NCBI RefSeq assembly: GCF_002090075.1 | Contig: NZ_BBRI01000002.1 | Coordinates: forward strand, 372,001 to 436,000 | DNA length: 64,000 bases | Reading direction: 5' to 3' | Source: Demequina sp. NBRC 110052 | Lineage (GTDB): Bacteria; Actinomycetota; Actinomycetes; Actinomycetales; Demequinaceae | Shown here: positions 9,358 to 17,991 of the stretch, in pieces | Position numbering within the stretch: position 1 is the first letter of the stretch | Layout: every line of letters starts with the position of its first letter | Notes under the pieces: model-generated | Told to the model about the DNA's origin: nothing | Databases searched by the model: none | Seen by the model: the letters and a program-made list of their open reading frames with translations, nothing else | Translations under genes and position numbers: made by a program

Positions 9358-9386
9358 GGGCGGCGACCGGAATCCGATCGCCGCCC
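9358..9386 (-). terminator. Terminator of the MMPL gene
   Basis: GGGCGGCGA (9358-9366) pairs with TCGCCGCCC (9378-9386) in a nine-bp perfect stem, with CCGG/CCGA sequence extending toward the loop. It begins seven bases beyond the MMPL stop codon on the minus strand and separates that gene from the pseudokinase-like gene. Confidence 0.75.
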
Positions 9387-9392
9387 TGTGGG

Positions 9393-11618
9393 TCAGTCCG
9401 CGATGCGTCGCGTGAACGGCCACCACGAGACTCGGCCGATGTCTGCCACCAGTCCCGGCACGAGGAGCGACCTCACGACGAACGTGTCGATGAGTACGCC
9501 GACGCCCACGATGAACGCGATCTGCGCCAGGAAGATGAGCGGGATCACGCCGAGCGCGGCGAACGTTGCGGCGAGCACGATGCCCGCCGAGGTGATGACA
9601 CCCCCGGTCACGGCGAGCGCGCGCCGCATGCCCTCGCGGTTGCCGTGCTCGAGCGCTTCCTCGCGCGCTCGGGACATGAGGAAGATCGAGTAGTCCACGC
9701 CGAGTGCGACGAGGAACACGAACGCGAGCAGCGGAACCGCCGGGTCCGTGCCCGGGAAGTCGAACACGTGGTTGAACACGATCGCCGCCAGCCCCATGGT
9801 CGCGGCGAAGCTCAGCACATTCGCGAGCATGATGAGCACCGGCGCGACGAAGGCCCTGAGGAGGAACGCGAGGACCACCAGGATCACCGCGAGGATGGTC
9901 GGCAGGATCACGCGCAGGTCACGCTCCGACGTCAGGCGGGTGTCGAGCTGCTCGGCCGCCTGGCCGCCCACGAGGGCCCCGGGATCGATCGCGTGGACCT
10001 CATCGCGTACGTCCTGCACGATCTCGGTGGCCTCGACCGAGGACGCCGCGACCTGGGTGATGCCGACGACCTCGACCCGACCGTCGATCACGAGGGGAGG
10101 ATCGTTCGGGACTGCGCCGACGGGGGCGCCCGCGGCGACGGCCTCGGTGAGGACATAGGCGTCGTCAACGCCGTCGATGCCGGAGACGGCGGCGAGCACC
10201 GCGTCGGCCTCCTCCTCCGAAGCGATGACGCGGATCGGCGAGGTGGCGCCAGCGTCGAAGTGCTGCTCGAGCACCTCGAATCCGGTGATCGACTCCACCT
10301 CACCGAGGAAGACGTCGCGCGAACCGAGCCCGCCGGACTGGAAGGTGGGCAGGAACGCGGCGAGCGCCGCGAGACCTCCGGCGGCGGCGAGCCACACCAC
10401 GCGCGGCCTGCCGTCCACCATGCGCGACACGCGACCCCACACGCCGGCCTTGGTCTCAAGCTGGGCTGTGACCGCCTCGCGTTCATCGGCGCTGAGGTCG
10501 GCGTGCTTCGCCTCGGCCGGCGCGTCGTCGCCGCGGTAGCGCGGCATCGCGGGCCAGAACACGCCACGGGCGTGCTTGCCTCCGATGAGCAGCAGCGCCG
10601 GCAGCAGCGTCAGAGCCGCGAAGAACGAGGCGACGATGCCGATCGCTCCGGCGGGGCCGAGCGACGAGTTCGACTTGAGGTCGCTGAGCAGCAGCACCAG
10701 CAGTCCGAGCACCACGGTGCCGGCCGACGCGGCGATGGGCTCGAGCGATCGCCGCCACGCAGTCCACAGCGCGGTATAGGGAGACTGAACCCTGATCAGT
10801 TCCTCGCGGTAGCGCGCGACGAGAAGCAGCGAGTAGTCGGTCGTCGCGCCGACGACGAGGATGAACATGATGCCCTGGGACTGCCCGTTGAGCGTGATCA
10901 CGTCGGCTACGGCCAGCGCGTAGACCAGGATGATCGCTCCGGTGAGGGCGATCATCGAGGTGGACAGCACCAGGAACGGCAGCACGGGGCTGCGGTAGAC
11001 GATGAGAAGGATCACGAGCACCACGGCGAGCGCGACGAGCAGGAGGATGCCGTCGATGCCGGCGAATGCGGCCGAGAGGTCGGCGACCAGACCGGCGGGA
11101 CCGGTCACGTAGCCGTCGAGGCCCGTCTCGGCCTCCGTCCACGCATCGCGAAGCGTGGTGACGAACACCTCGGCGAACGACTCCTCCCCGACGGACTGCG
11201 CGAACACGTCGGCGTCGATCGACATGGTGACCAGGATCGCCTCACCGTCCTCCGACGGGATGGCCTGCGGGGTCTCGCCGCCCGGGCCCGTGAGGATGAC
11301 GTCGCCGACGGTGCGGGACTCGGGGTCGCCCTCGAGCGGGGCGTCGAGCGCCTCGTCCACGAACGACTGCACCGTCGGGACGTCGGAGGCGCCGCCCTCG
11401 ACGACGAGCAGGACGGGCACGGCGTCGGTGGGCGCGAACTCCGCGTGCGCCTGTGCGGCCTCGGTTGATTCGGCTGACGACGGCAGGAATGCGGCGGAGT
11501 CGTTCTCCTGGACGTCGGAGAGTTTGCCGAAGGTCTGGCCGCCGGCGCCGCCGATGGCGAGCCACGCCGCGATGACGACGACGATGAGCAGGGGTCGTAC
11601 CCAGGTACGGGCGTTCAC
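9393..11618 (-). CDS. MMPL/RND-family membrane transporter
   Basis: A 741-aa integral membrane protein. The GTG at 11618 is chosen because GAGGAAGAG lies about seven bases upstream and the sequence then begins directly with the first membrane helix (VRPLLIVVVIAAWLAIGG). The layout is typical MMPL: helix 1, a large extracytoplasmic domain (about 35-180), five helices, an amphipathic cytoplasmic stretch, then the same arrangement repeated. GATTDYSLLLVARYREEL and GVDYSIFLMSRAREEAL carry the two proton-relay Asp-Tyr pairs expected in MMPL helices 4 and 10. In actinobacteria such proteins export lipids, siderophores or drugs; the cargo is not predictable. It is inserted between the E2 operon and lipB. 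Confidence 0.88.
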   Translation of the reverse strand: MNARTWVRPLLIVVVIAAWLAIGGAGGQTFGKLSDVQENDSAAFLPSSAESTEAAQAHAEFAPTDAVPVLLVVEGGASDVPTVQSFVDEALDAPLEGDPESRTVGDVILTGPGGETPQAIPSEDGEAILVTMSIDADVFAQSVGEESFAEVFVTTLRDAWTEAETGLDGYVTGPAGLVADLSAAFAGIDGILLLVALAVVLVILLIVYRSPVLPFLVLSTSMIALTGAIILVYALAVADVITLNGQSQGIMFILVVGATTDYSLLLVARYREELIRVQSPYTALWTAWRRSLEPIAASAGTVVLGLLVLLLSDLKSNSSLGPAGAIGIVASFFAALTLLPALLLIGGKHARGVFWPAMPRYRGDDAPAEAKHADLSADEREAVTAQLETKAGVWGRVSRMVDGRPRVVWLAAAGGLAALAAFLPTFQSGGLGSRDVFLGEVESITGFEVLEQHFDAGATSPIRVIASEEEADAVLAAVSGIDGVDDAYVLTEAVAAGAPVGAVPNDPPLVIDGRVEVVGITQVAASSVEATEIVQDVRDEVHAIDPGALVGGQAAEQLDTRLTSERDLRVILPTILAVILVVLAFLLRAFVAPVLIMLANVLSFAATMGLAAIVFNHVFDFPGTDPAVPLLAFVFLVALGVDYSIFLMSRAREEALEHGNREGMRRALAVTGGVITSAGIVLAATFAALGVIPLIFLAQIAFIVGVGVLIDTFVVRSLLVPGLVADIGRVSWWPFTRRIAD

Positions 11619-11759
11619 GGTCGATCTCTTCCTCGAAAGGGACGGGGACACTCGTTCCCGGGCTGTGGGCGCCCTCACGGCGGCTCGGATGGCCCGGTTG
11701 ACGGCATGAACGCCGACATCTGTCGGATGATTCCCGCAATCGAGAGCGTAGCCACGGGT

Positions 11760-11771
11760 TAGCCTGGACCG
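11760..11771 (+). promoter_or_regulatory. Leaderless promoter box of lipB
   Basis: TAGCCT (11760-11765), six bases, then ATG at 11772; no Shine-Dalgarno. The 153-nt region back to the MMPL start holds divergent promoters and nothing else I can identify. Confidence 0.6.
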
Positions 11772-12479
11772 ATGATCGTCGAAGACCTGCTCCCCACGGG
11801 TCCGCGCGAGTACCGCGAGATCTGGGACCTCCAGCGACGTCTGCACGACGAGGTCGTGGCGGGCGAGAGGACGGACGCTCTCGTGCTCGTCGAGCACGAG
11901 AGCGTGTACACGGCAGGCAAGCGCACGGCGTCGTGGGACCGGCCCGTCGACGGCACGCCCGTGGTGGACGTGGACCGAGGGGGAAAGATCACGTGGCATG
12001 GCCCCGGTCAGCTCGTGGGCTACCCGATCCTCCGGCTCGCCGAGCCTGTGGACGTGGTGCGCTACGTCCGATGCCTGGAGCAGGCGATCATCGACACGTG
12101 CGCGGCCCTCGGGGTGGAGACGCAGCGTGTCGACGGACGCTCGGGCGTCTGGCTGCCGGCCTCGGACGGTCGCCGTGAGCGCAAGATCTGCGCGATCGGC
12201 GTGCGCGTCGCCAAGGGCGTCACCATGCATGGCTTCGCTCTCAACTGCGATCCGGACCTTGCCGAGTTCAACCGCATCGTGCCGTGCGGCATCTCCGACG
12301 CTGACGTCACGTCGCTCAGCGACGAGCTCGGTCGGGACGTGACGATAGGCGAGGTGCTCCCCCTGGTGCTGCCCGCACTCGAGTCCGCGCTCGCCGACAT
12401 ACGATGGACGCCAACCGACGCGTCGGACGCGACGAGCGCCGCCGCCGACCAGGCCTCACGACCCAAGGAGACCGTGTGA
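11772..12479 (+). CDS. lipB: Lipoyl(octanoyl) transferase
   Basis: Transfers octanoate from octanoyl-ACP to the lipoyl domains of E2-type proteins, the first step of lipoate assembly. At 235 aa the family motifs are clear: [13 protein letters not shown] (69-81), the lysine of [10 protein letters not shown] (Lys138), and the catalytic cysteine of IVPCGI (Cys172). The C-terminal 30 residues are a low-complexity Asp/Ala tail. TAGCCT lies six bases before the ATG, suggesting a leaderless mRNA. The stop overlaps the lipA start (GTGA), so lipA is translationally coupled. Its likely targets, the two E2 lipoyl domains, are encoded at 5.4-6.0 kb. Confidence 0.96.
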   Translation: MIVEDLLPTGPREYREIWDLQRRLHDEVVAGERTDALVLVEHESVYTAGKRTASWDRPVDGTPVVDVDRGGKITWHGPGQLVGYPILRLAEPVDVVRYVRCLEQAIIDTCAALGVETQRVDGRSGVWLPASDGRRERKICAIGVRVAKGVTMHGFALNCDPDLAEFNRIVPCGISDADVTSLSDELGRDVTIGEVLPLVLPALESALADIRWTPTDASDATSAAADQASRPKETV

Positions 12480-13483
12480 CACTCGCCCCGGAGGGCCGCC
12501 GCATGCTGCGCGTCGAGGCCCGCAACGCCGAGACCCCGATCGAGCGCAAGCCCGAGTGGATCCGCACCAAGGCCACCATGGGACCGGAGTACAACGAGCT
12601 CAAGTCCCTCGTGAAGGGCGGCGGGCTGCACACGGTGTGCGAAGAGGCGGGCTGCCCGAATATCTTCGAGTGCTGGGAGGACCGCGAGGCGACCTTCCTC
12701 ATCGGCGGGGCCCAGTGCACGCGCCGATGCGACTTCTGCCAGATCGACACCGGCAAGCCCTCTCCCCTGGACCGCATGGAGCCGACCAAGGTCGCGAACT
12801 CGGTCAAGGAGATGGGGCTCAAGTACTCGACGGTCACGGGCGTCGCCCGCGACGATCTCGAGGACGGTGGCGCGTGGCTGTACGCCGAGACCGTGCGTCA
12901 GATCCATGCGCTGAACCCTGGCACGGGCGTCGAGGTGCTCATCCCCGATTTCAACGCCGAGCCGGACCAGCTGGCCGAGGTCTTCTCCTCGCGCCCCGAG
13001 GTCCTCGCGCACAACGTCGAGACCGTGCCGCGCATCTTCAAGCGCATCCGCCCCGCGTTCAAGTACGAGCGCTCGCTCCAGGTGATCACCGAGGCGCAGA
13101 AGGACGGCCTGGTCACCAAGTCGAACCTCATCCTCGGCATGGGCGAGACGATGGACGAGGTGCTTCAGGCGCTGCAGGACCTGCACGACGCGGGCTGCGA
13201 CCTCTTGACGATCACGCAGTATCTGCGGCCGAGCCCGCGCCACCACCCCGTCGAGCGGTGGGTCAAGCCAGAGGAGTTCGTCGAGCTCTCGGACGCGGCC
13301 GAGGAGATCGGCTTCCTGGGCGTCATGTCCGGCCCGCTCGTGCGCTCGTCCTACCGTGCCGGTCGACTGTGGGGGCAGGCGATGACCCGCAAGGGCCGTC
13401 CGATCCCCGAGGCGCTCGCACACCTCGGCGCGCCCATGGAAGCGCGCCAGGAGGCGTCGGCTCTGCTCTCGCGCACCCGCTGA
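12476..13483 (+). CDS. lipA: Lipoyl synthase (radical SAM)
   Basis: Inserts two sulfurs into the octanoyl chain on E2 proteins, using one radical-SAM [4Fe-4S] cluster and one auxiliary cluster that is consumed. The GTG at 12476 overlaps the lipB stop by four bases and has AAGGAG five bases upstream; it gives 335 aa. Auxiliary cluster cysteines are Cys55, Cys60 and Cys66 ([12 protein letters not shown]); the SAM cluster cysteines are Cys81, Cys85 and Cys88 (CTRRCDFC); the C-terminal RSSYRAG provides the serine ligand of the auxiliary cluster. All required ligands are present. A terminator follows directly. Confidence 0.97.
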   Translation: MTLAPEGRRMLRVEARNAETPIERKPEWIRTKATMGPEYNELKSLVKGGGLHTVCEEAGCPNIFECWEDREATFLIGGAQCTRRCDFCQIDTGKPSPLDRMEPTKVANSVKEMGLKYSTVTGVARDDLEDGGAWLYAETVRQIHALNPGTGVEVLIPDFNAEPDQLAEVFSSRPEVLAHNVETVPRIFKRIRPAFKYERSLQVITEAQKDGLVTKSNLILGMGETMDEVLQALQDLHDAGCDLLTITQYLRPSPRHHPVERWVKPEEFVELSDAAEEIGFLGVMSGPLVRSSYRAGRLWGQAMTRKGRPIPEALAHLGAPMEARQEASALLSRTR

Positions 13484-13490
13484 CTCCAGT

Positions 13491-13522
13491 GCGAACGCCC
13501 GACCCCGACGTCGGGCGTTCGC
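13491..13522 (+). terminator. Terminator after lipBA
   Basis: GCGAACGCCCGAC (13491-13503) and GTCGGGCGTTCGC (13510-13522) form a perfect 13-bp stem with a six-base loop, seven bases after the lipA stop. The following gene has its own -10-like TAGACT at 13538-13543. Confidence 0.88.
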
Positions 13523-13553
13523 GTGCTCGCCACCCACTAGACTGATCGGCATC

Positions 13554-14276
13554 ATGGCGAAGAACGAACCCGAGAAGAAGCAGCGCTGGTACCAGTTGAT
13601 CGCGCAGGCGTACAAGTTCGCCGCGCCGCACGACAAGTGGCTCCTGCCGCTCATGATCGGCATCCCCGTGGTCGTCATCGGCGTCGCGGTCGGCATCGGC
13701 ATCGCCGCAGGCGGCACCGCGGCGATCATCTACGCGAGCATCCTCGGTGTGCTCCTGGGCGTGCTCGGCGCGCTCTTCGTGCTCACCCGCCGCTTCGAGA
13801 AGGTGGCGTTCCAGCAGGTCGAAGGCCAGATGGGCGGTTCGCTGTACGTCGCGCAGTCGATCCGACGCGGCTGGCAGTTCGACGAGAACCCCATCGCGAT
13901 CGACCAGAAGGGCACGGCGATCGTCTACTACGGCGTCGGCACCGGAGGCGTAGCGCTCCTCGCGGAGGGTCCTGGATCCCGCCGCCACGTCGACAAGGTC
14001 ACCAGCCGCCTCGGCAAGGTCATCGCGGGCGTTCCCGTCACTGCCATCTACGTCGGCACCGGCGAGGGCCAGGTGCGTATCAAGGACCTCGTCAAGACCA
14101 TCAACGGCATCAAGCGCAAGGTCTACGGGCGCGGCCTGGGCAAGGGACTCGGCAAGAACGAGCAGGCCGCGGTCGCCTCGCGACTCAAGGCCATCGGCGG
14201 CCCGTCGCTTCCCGTGCCGAAGGGCGTGGACCCGCTGCGCGCACGTCCAGACCGCAAGGGCATGCGCGGGCGCTGA
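13554..14276 (+). CDS. DUF4191 membrane protein
   Basis: A 240-aa protein with a basic N-terminus, two adjacent membrane segments (about 25-48 and 52-75), and a soluble C-terminal part with a Lys/Arg-rich end. It matches the actinobacterial DUF4191 family, whose members usually sit between lipA and glnA (Rv2219 in M. tuberculosis, from memory). No biochemical function is established. A TAGACT box ten bases before the ATG and the terminator before it suggest its own promoter. The RDD gene follows after 27 nt and is probably co-transcribed. Confidence 0.85.
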   Translation: MAKNEPEKKQRWYQLIAQAYKFAAPHDKWLLPLMIGIPVVVIGVAVGIGIAAGGTAAIIYASILGVLLGVLGALFVLTRRFEKVAFQQVEGQMGGSLYVAQSIRRGWQFDENPIAIDQKGTAIVYYGVGTGGVALLAEGPGSRRHVDKVTSRLGKVIAGVPVTAIYVGTGEGQVRIKDLVKTINGIKRKVYGRGLGKGLGKNEQAAVASRLKAIGGPSLPVPKGVDPLRARPDRKGMRGR

Positions 14277-14303
14277 CGCGGCCGCACTCCCCCGTACCCG
14301 CAC

Positions 14304-14750
14304 ATGCCCGACGCCCCATCCGGTTCGCCTGACGGCTTGCCCGACGCCGCGGTCGGCTTCGGTCGGCGCCTCGCCGGCGTCGCCATCGACTGGCTCCTGT
14401 GCCTGATCATCGCCTCGGCGTTCTTGCGCGCCCCTGGCTTCGACCCCTCCACCGCCGGACTGCTCGAGCGGTCGCTGTGGGCGGGCAACGACCTGGGGAC
14501 TGTCGCGGTCTGGGCCGTACAGCACCTGGTGCTCGTCGCGACACTCGGGACAACCATCGGGCACAGGATCGTCGGCCTGCGCGTGGTGCGCGCCGATGGC
14601 TCGACCGTCGTGGGACTCGTGCCCGCAGCGATCCGCACGGTGCTCGCCGCCCTCATCCTCCCGGCGATCCTCACTGACCGTGAGGGAGCCGGATATCACG
14701 ACGCGCTCGCGCGCACCCGCCTGATCAGGGTGCGCCGCGGCGCGCTCTGA
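14304..14750 (+). CDS. RDD-family membrane protein
   Basis: A 148-aa protein with three to four hydrophobic segments and the family opening FGRRLAGVAIDWLL, in which the RDD-type Arg and Asp are separated by the helix start. TTIGHRIVGLRVVRADG is the second conserved block. RDD proteins are small integral membrane proteins; some have been linked to ion or osmolyte exchange, but no specific role can be given here. In M. tuberculosis the equivalent (Rv2219A) also lies directly before glnA1. Confidence 0.87.
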   Translation: MPDAPSGSPDGLPDAAVGFGRRLAGVAIDWLLCLIIASAFLRAPGFDPSTAGLLERSLWAGNDLGTVAVWAVQHLVLVATLGTTIGHRIVGLRVVRADGSTVVGLVPAAIRTVLAALILPAILTDREGAGYHDALARTRLIRVRRGAL

Positions 14751-14757
14751 GCCTCAC

Positions 14758-14773
14758 GTAACAGTCCCGTAAC
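14758..14773 (+). promoter_or_regulatory. Putative GlnR box upstream of glnA
   Basis: Two identical half-sites GTAAC (14758-14762 and 14769-14773) are separated by six bases, giving an 11-bp period. This matches the GTnAC-N6-GnAAC pattern known for actinobacterial GlnR, the activator/repressor of nitrogen assimilation genes. It lies 85 bp before the glnA start. A related pair is found upstream of the second glutamine synthetase gene. No GlnR gene is in the window. Confidence 0.55.
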
Positions 14774-14816
14774 ACGGGGTGAATGCGAGGGCAACCTGGT
14801 GCCCCTAGGGTGGTGC

Positions 14817-14832
14817 TTGCTAGTCCTAGCAA
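14817..14832. promoter_or_regulatory. Palindrome in the glnA 5' region
   Basis: TTGCTAG (14817-14823) and CTAGCAA (14826-14832) form a perfect seven-bp inverted repeat with a two-base centre, 25 bp before the glnA ATG and just upstream of its TAAGGAG ribosome site. It could be a protein operator or a small 5' hairpin; the two-base loop favours a DNA-binding site. Confidence 0.45.
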
Positions 14833-14857
14833 CCTGTCTCTCCTAAGGAGCAATCGG

Positions 14858-16291
14858 ATGTTCAAGACCGCCGAAGAGGCGATTGCGTTCGTCAAGGAAG
14901 AGGGCGTCGAGTTCGTCGACATCCGCTTCTGCGACCTGCCCGGCCAGATGCAGCACTTCAACATTCCTGCATCGCAGTTCACCGAGGACGTCTTCACCGA
15001 TGGCGCCATGTTCGACGGCTCGTCGATCCGTGGCTTCCAGGCCATCAACGAGTCGGACATGAAGCTGCTGCCGGACGTCGCGACGGCGTTCGTCGACCCG
15101 TTCCGCGCTGCCAAGACCCTCGTCATCAACTTCTCGATCGTGGACCCGTTCACGAACGAGCCCTACTCGCGTGACCCCCGCAACGTGGCGACCAAGGCGA
15201 TCGAGTACCTGAAGTCGACCGGCATCGGCGACACCGCGTACTTCGCCCCCGAGGCCGAGTTCTTCATCTTCGACTCGGTGCGCTTCGACACGAACCAGCA
15301 CGAGGGCTACTACCACATCGAGTCCTCCGAGGCCTGGTGGAACACCGGCGCGGAGATCGAGGAGGACGGCGGTCCGAACCTCGGTTACAAGACCCGCTAC
15401 AAGGGCGGCTACTTCCCCGTCTCGCCCGGCGACCAGATGGCGGACCTCCGCGACGAGATGGTCCAGGTCCTCGAGCAGGTCGGCCTCTCGGTCGAGCGCG
15501 CGCACCACGAGGTGGGCACCGCCGGTCAGCAGGAGATCAACTACCGCTTCAACACCATGCTGCACGCCGGTGACGACCTGATGAAGTTCAAGTACGTCAT
15601 CAAGAACGTCGCGTGGGCGCACGGCAAGACCGTGACCTTCATGCCGAAGCCGCTCTTCGGCGACAACGGCTCGGGCATGCACGTGCACCAGTCGATCTGG
15701 AAGGACGGCGAGCCGCTGTTCTACGACGAGAACGGCTACGGCGGCCTGTCCGACATCGCACGCTGGTACATCGGTGGAATCCTCAAGCACGCCCCGGCGC
15801 TGCTGGCCTTCACCAACCCCACCGTGAACTCGTACCACCGCCTCGTGCCGGGCTACGAGGCCCCGGTGAACCTGGTGTACTCGGCTCGCAACCGCTCCGC
15901 CGCGGTCCGCATCCCGATCACCGGCTCGAACCCGAAGGCCAAGCGCATCGAGTTCCGCGCCCCCGACTCGTCGGGCAACCCGTACCTCGCGTTCGCGGCC
16001 CTGCTCATGGCGGGCATCGACGGCATCAAGAACAAGATCGAGCCGCCGGCCCCCGTGGACAAGGACCTGTACGAGCTGCCCCCCGAGGAGCACGCTCTCA
16101 TCCCGCAGGTGCCGGACTCGCTCCCCGCGGTGCTGGACACCCTCGAGGCCGACCACGCGTTCCTCACCGAGGGCGGCGTGTTCACCGAGGACCTCATCGA
16201 GGAGTGGATCGACTACAAGCGCTCGGCCGAGATCGACCAGCTGCGCTTCCGTCCGCACCCGCACGAGTTCGAGCTCTACTACGACGTCTGA
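14858..16291 (+). CDS. glnA: Glutamine synthetase type I (adenylylatable)
   Basis: Forms glutamine from glutamate, ammonia and ATP; a cytosolic dodecamer. The ATG at 14858 has TAAGGAG seven bases upstream and gives 477 aa. Visible elements: the N-terminal beta-grasp with DGSSIRGF, the ligand block [46 protein letters not shown], and the adenylylation site in [12 protein letters not shown] with target Tyr405. GlnE, the enzyme that modifies this tyrosine, is encoded at 21.6-24.6 kb. A GlnR-like box and a palindrome lie upstream and a strong terminator downstream, so it is monocistronic. Confidence 0.97.
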   Translation: MFKTAEEAIAFVKEEGVEFVDIRFCDLPGQMQHFNIPASQFTEDVFTDGAMFDGSSIRGFQAINESDMKLLPDVATAFVDPFRAAKTLVINFSIVDPFTNEPYSRDPRNVATKAIEYLKSTGIGDTAYFAPEAEFFIFDSVRFDTNQHEGYYHIESSEAWWNTGAEIEEDGGPNLGYKTRYKGGYFPVSPGDQMADLRDEMVQVLEQVGLSVERAHHEVGTAGQQEINYRFNTMLHAGDDLMKFKYVIKNVAWAHGKTVTFMPKPLFGDNGSGMHVHQSIWKDGEPLFYDENGYGGLSDIARWYIGGILKHAPALLAFTNPTVNSYHRLVPGYEAPVNLVYSARNRSAAVRIPITGSNPKAKRIEFRAPDSSGNPYLAFAALLMAGIDGIKNKIEPPAPVDKDLYELPPEEHALIPQVPDSLPAVLDTLEADHAFLTEGGVFTEDLIEEWIDYKRSAEIDQLRFRPHPHEFELYYDV

Positions 16292-16319
16292 TCCTCGGAT
16301 CGGCGTGTAGCGCTCATCA

Positions 16320-16353
16320 CGAAGGCCCGTCCCGATTCCGGGGCGGGCCTTCG
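16320..16353 (+). terminator. Terminator of glnA
   Basis: CGAAGGCCCGTCCC (16320-16333) pairs with GGGGCGGGCCTTCG (16340-16353) as a 14-bp stem with one G-T pair and a six-base loop, 28 nt after the glnA stop. The GAAGGCCCG core is shared with the pepA and aceE terminators. Confidence 0.9.
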
Positions 16354-16395
16354 TCGTACTCGCCCCTCCCCCGCCTCTGATCGAAGGAGTCCCCG

Positions 16396-17007
16396 ATGTC
16401 CGAGACCGAGCCGGCCCCGGCGTCGGGCGCCGCCGAACCCGCTGCAGGCCTCGGCTTCTGGCGCCGCAACCGCGACGAACTGATCCTCGAGGCGATCGGT
16501 GGCCTGGTGCTCGCGCTGCTGGTCTCGTTCGCGATCTCCTGGATCGACCAGAGCCGCGAAGAGGAACGCTCAGCGCGTGACGAGGCGCTGAGCAACTCGC
16601 TGTTCGTGCGCCAGGCAGTCATGAGCGAGCGCGAGCTGCTGCCGTTCTCCTCGCTCTACCTTGCGGACGCCCAACTGAGCGGCCTCACGCTCGCGGGCGC
16701 GGAGTTCTCTGACGCCGACCTCACGGGAGCCGAGCTCAAGGAGTCCGATCTCACGGGCGCAGACCTGAGCGAGGCGGTGCTGGTCGGTGCCGACCTCAGC
16801 GAGGCCGTGCTCGTCGGCACAAATCTTGCCGAGGCGGACCTCACAGGCGCCGATCTCACCGCCGCCGACCTCACCGGAGCCTCGCTTGCGGATGTGGTGT
16901 GGGAGGGATCGTTCTACCTTGAGGGCGCACCTCCGGTGGGAGTCGACCTCGACGGGCTTCCCGCGGAGGCCCTGGCGGAGTCCGACGCCGACGCGGACGA
17001 CGACTGA
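16396..17007 (+). CDS. Membrane-anchored pentapeptide-repeat protein
   Basis: A 203-aa protein with one N-terminal membrane helix (about 33-54, EAIGGLVLALLVSFAISWI), then a charged stretch and about 17 tandem pentapeptides of the A(D/E/N)LxX type between residues about 90 and 175 (for example ADLTG, ADLSE, AVLVG). It ends in an acidic Asp-rich tail. Such repeats fold as a right-handed beta-helix; some family members mimic DNA, but this one is membrane-tethered and its role is unknown. AAGGAG lies six bases before the ATG. It stands alone between the glnA terminator and convergent ribA. Confidence 0.85.
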   Translation: MSETEPAPASGAAEPAAGLGFWRRNRDELILEAIGGLVLALLVSFAISWIDQSREEERSARDEALSNSLFVRQAVMSERELLPFSSLYLADAQLSGLTLAGAEFSDADLTGAELKESDLTGADLSEAVLVGADLSEAVLVGTNLAEADLTGADLTAADLTGASLADVVWEGSFYLEGAPPVGVDLDGLPAEALAESDADADDD

Positions 17008-17039
17008 GGCTGCCTCGCCAGCGGCCCTCTGCGTCCGCG

Positions 17040-17723
17040 TCAGCCCAGCGCCAGGGTGTGGCCTGTGCGCTCGACCTTCGCCGCCAGGTAGCGGGCGTTG
17101 GCGTCCGTGAGGTGGACCTGGGTCGGCACTCGCTCCGCCACGCCGATGCCGAACGCCTCGAGCTGCTCGGCCTTGTCAGGGTTATTGCTCAGCAGGCGGA
17201 TGCGATCGGCTCCGACTGCCGCGAGCATCTGCGCGACCACGGCGTAGTTGCGCTCGTCCTCACCCCTGCCCAGCGCGAGATTCGCCTCGTATGTGTCGAG
17301 TCCCGTGTCCTGCAGCGCGTAGGCGTCGAGCTTTGCGTACAGCCCGATGCCGCGGCCCTCCTGGCGCAGGTACAGCAGGAAGCCGCCCTCGTCGGCGATG
17401 CGCTCTACGGCCTCCCGGAGCTGGGGACCGCAGTCGCAGCGCTCCGAGCCGAACACGTCACCCGTGAGGCACTCCGAGTGGGGCCTCACGAGCGGCGCCT
17501 CGCCGCCGGCGGCGGCTCGCTCGAGCGCGCCCTCCCAGTCGCCCAGGGCGAGCAGCAGGTGCTCTCGACCGTCCGCGAGCCCGTCGAAGGTGATGACCTG
17601 CGCGTCAGTGCCATATCCGTCTGAGAATCGCAGCGGCACCGTCACGCGGGCCCGGGGGCGCGCGGGAGCGACGTCGAGAGTTCCGGCGCGGCGGCGGAGC
17701 GGATTGGCGACGGTGGCGGTCAT
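17040..17723 (-). CDS. ribA: GTP cyclohydrolase II
   Basis: Opens GTP to the pyrimidine precursor of riboflavin, releasing formate and pyrophosphate. The ATG at 17723 has GGGAGG six bases upstream and gives 227 aa, the size of a stand-alone enzyme without a fused RibB domain. The zinc ligands Cys85, Cys96 and Cys98 lie in HSECLTGDVFGSERCDC, and the catalytic block RQEGRGIGL is at 120-128. No other rib genes are nearby, and I see no FMN-riboswitch pattern in the 5' region. It may supply flavin precursor as a single housekeeping gene. Confidence 0.94.
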   Translation of the reverse strand: MTATVANPLRRRAGTLDVAPARPRARVTVPLRFSDGYGTDAQVITFDGLADGREHLLLALGDWEGALERAAAGGEAPLVRPHSECLTGDVFGSERCDCGPQLREAVERIADEGGFLLYLRQEGRGIGLYAKLDAYALQDTGLDTYEANLALGRGEDERNYAVVAQMLAAVGADRIRLLSNNPDKAEQLEAFGIGVAERVPTQVHLTDANARYLAAKVERTGHTLALG

Positions 17724-17892
17724 GATGCCTCCCTGGTTCAAGGTGCCCCGCGTGTCGCGAGACCGGGATGCGCTGGTCAACTTCCTTGAACTCGCAAGTA
17801 TTCCCGCTCCTGGCGCGCTGTGCTGCGCAGGGCCCCAGGCGCCACGTCGGGTGTGTCGAGGCGCACCGGACGGCTGCGTTTGCACGCTACGC

Positions 17893-17906
17893 TGTAAGCG
17901 CTTACA
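17893..17906. promoter_or_regulatory. LacI-type operator of the alpha-glucosidase gene
   Basis: TGTAAGCGCTTACA is a perfect 14-bp palindrome with the central CG typical of LacI/GalR-family operators. It overlaps the end of a TACGCT -10-like box (17888-17893), about 86 bp before the glucosidase start, so binding would block initiation. It is the best match to the consensus TGTAARCGYTTNCA, also found upstream of malE (twice) and of the second alpha-glucosidase gene. Confidence 0.8.
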
Positions 17907-17991
17907 AATGAAGCCGGAGGCAACGACGCCTTTGGCCCCTTGGAGGCCTCGTGCGCCTCCGCGCCCTCGGCCCCGGCTCAGAGAGGACATC

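Noticed and set aside
9318..11468. A 716-residue plus-strand frame opposite the MMPL gene
   Set aside because: Arg/Asp/His/Glu-rich, no hydrophobic or catalytic pattern. The MMPL gene on the other strand is certain.
17724..17890. FMN riboswitch upstream of ribA
   Set aside because: The conserved RFN element sequences are not present on the minus strand in this interval.
17909..17991. ATG at 17909 as an earlier glucosidase start
   Set aside because: It lies immediately after the operator and would add a 28-residue Pro/Arg tail before the conserved WWRSAVIYQIYPRSF block. The GTG at 17992 has a good ribosome site.
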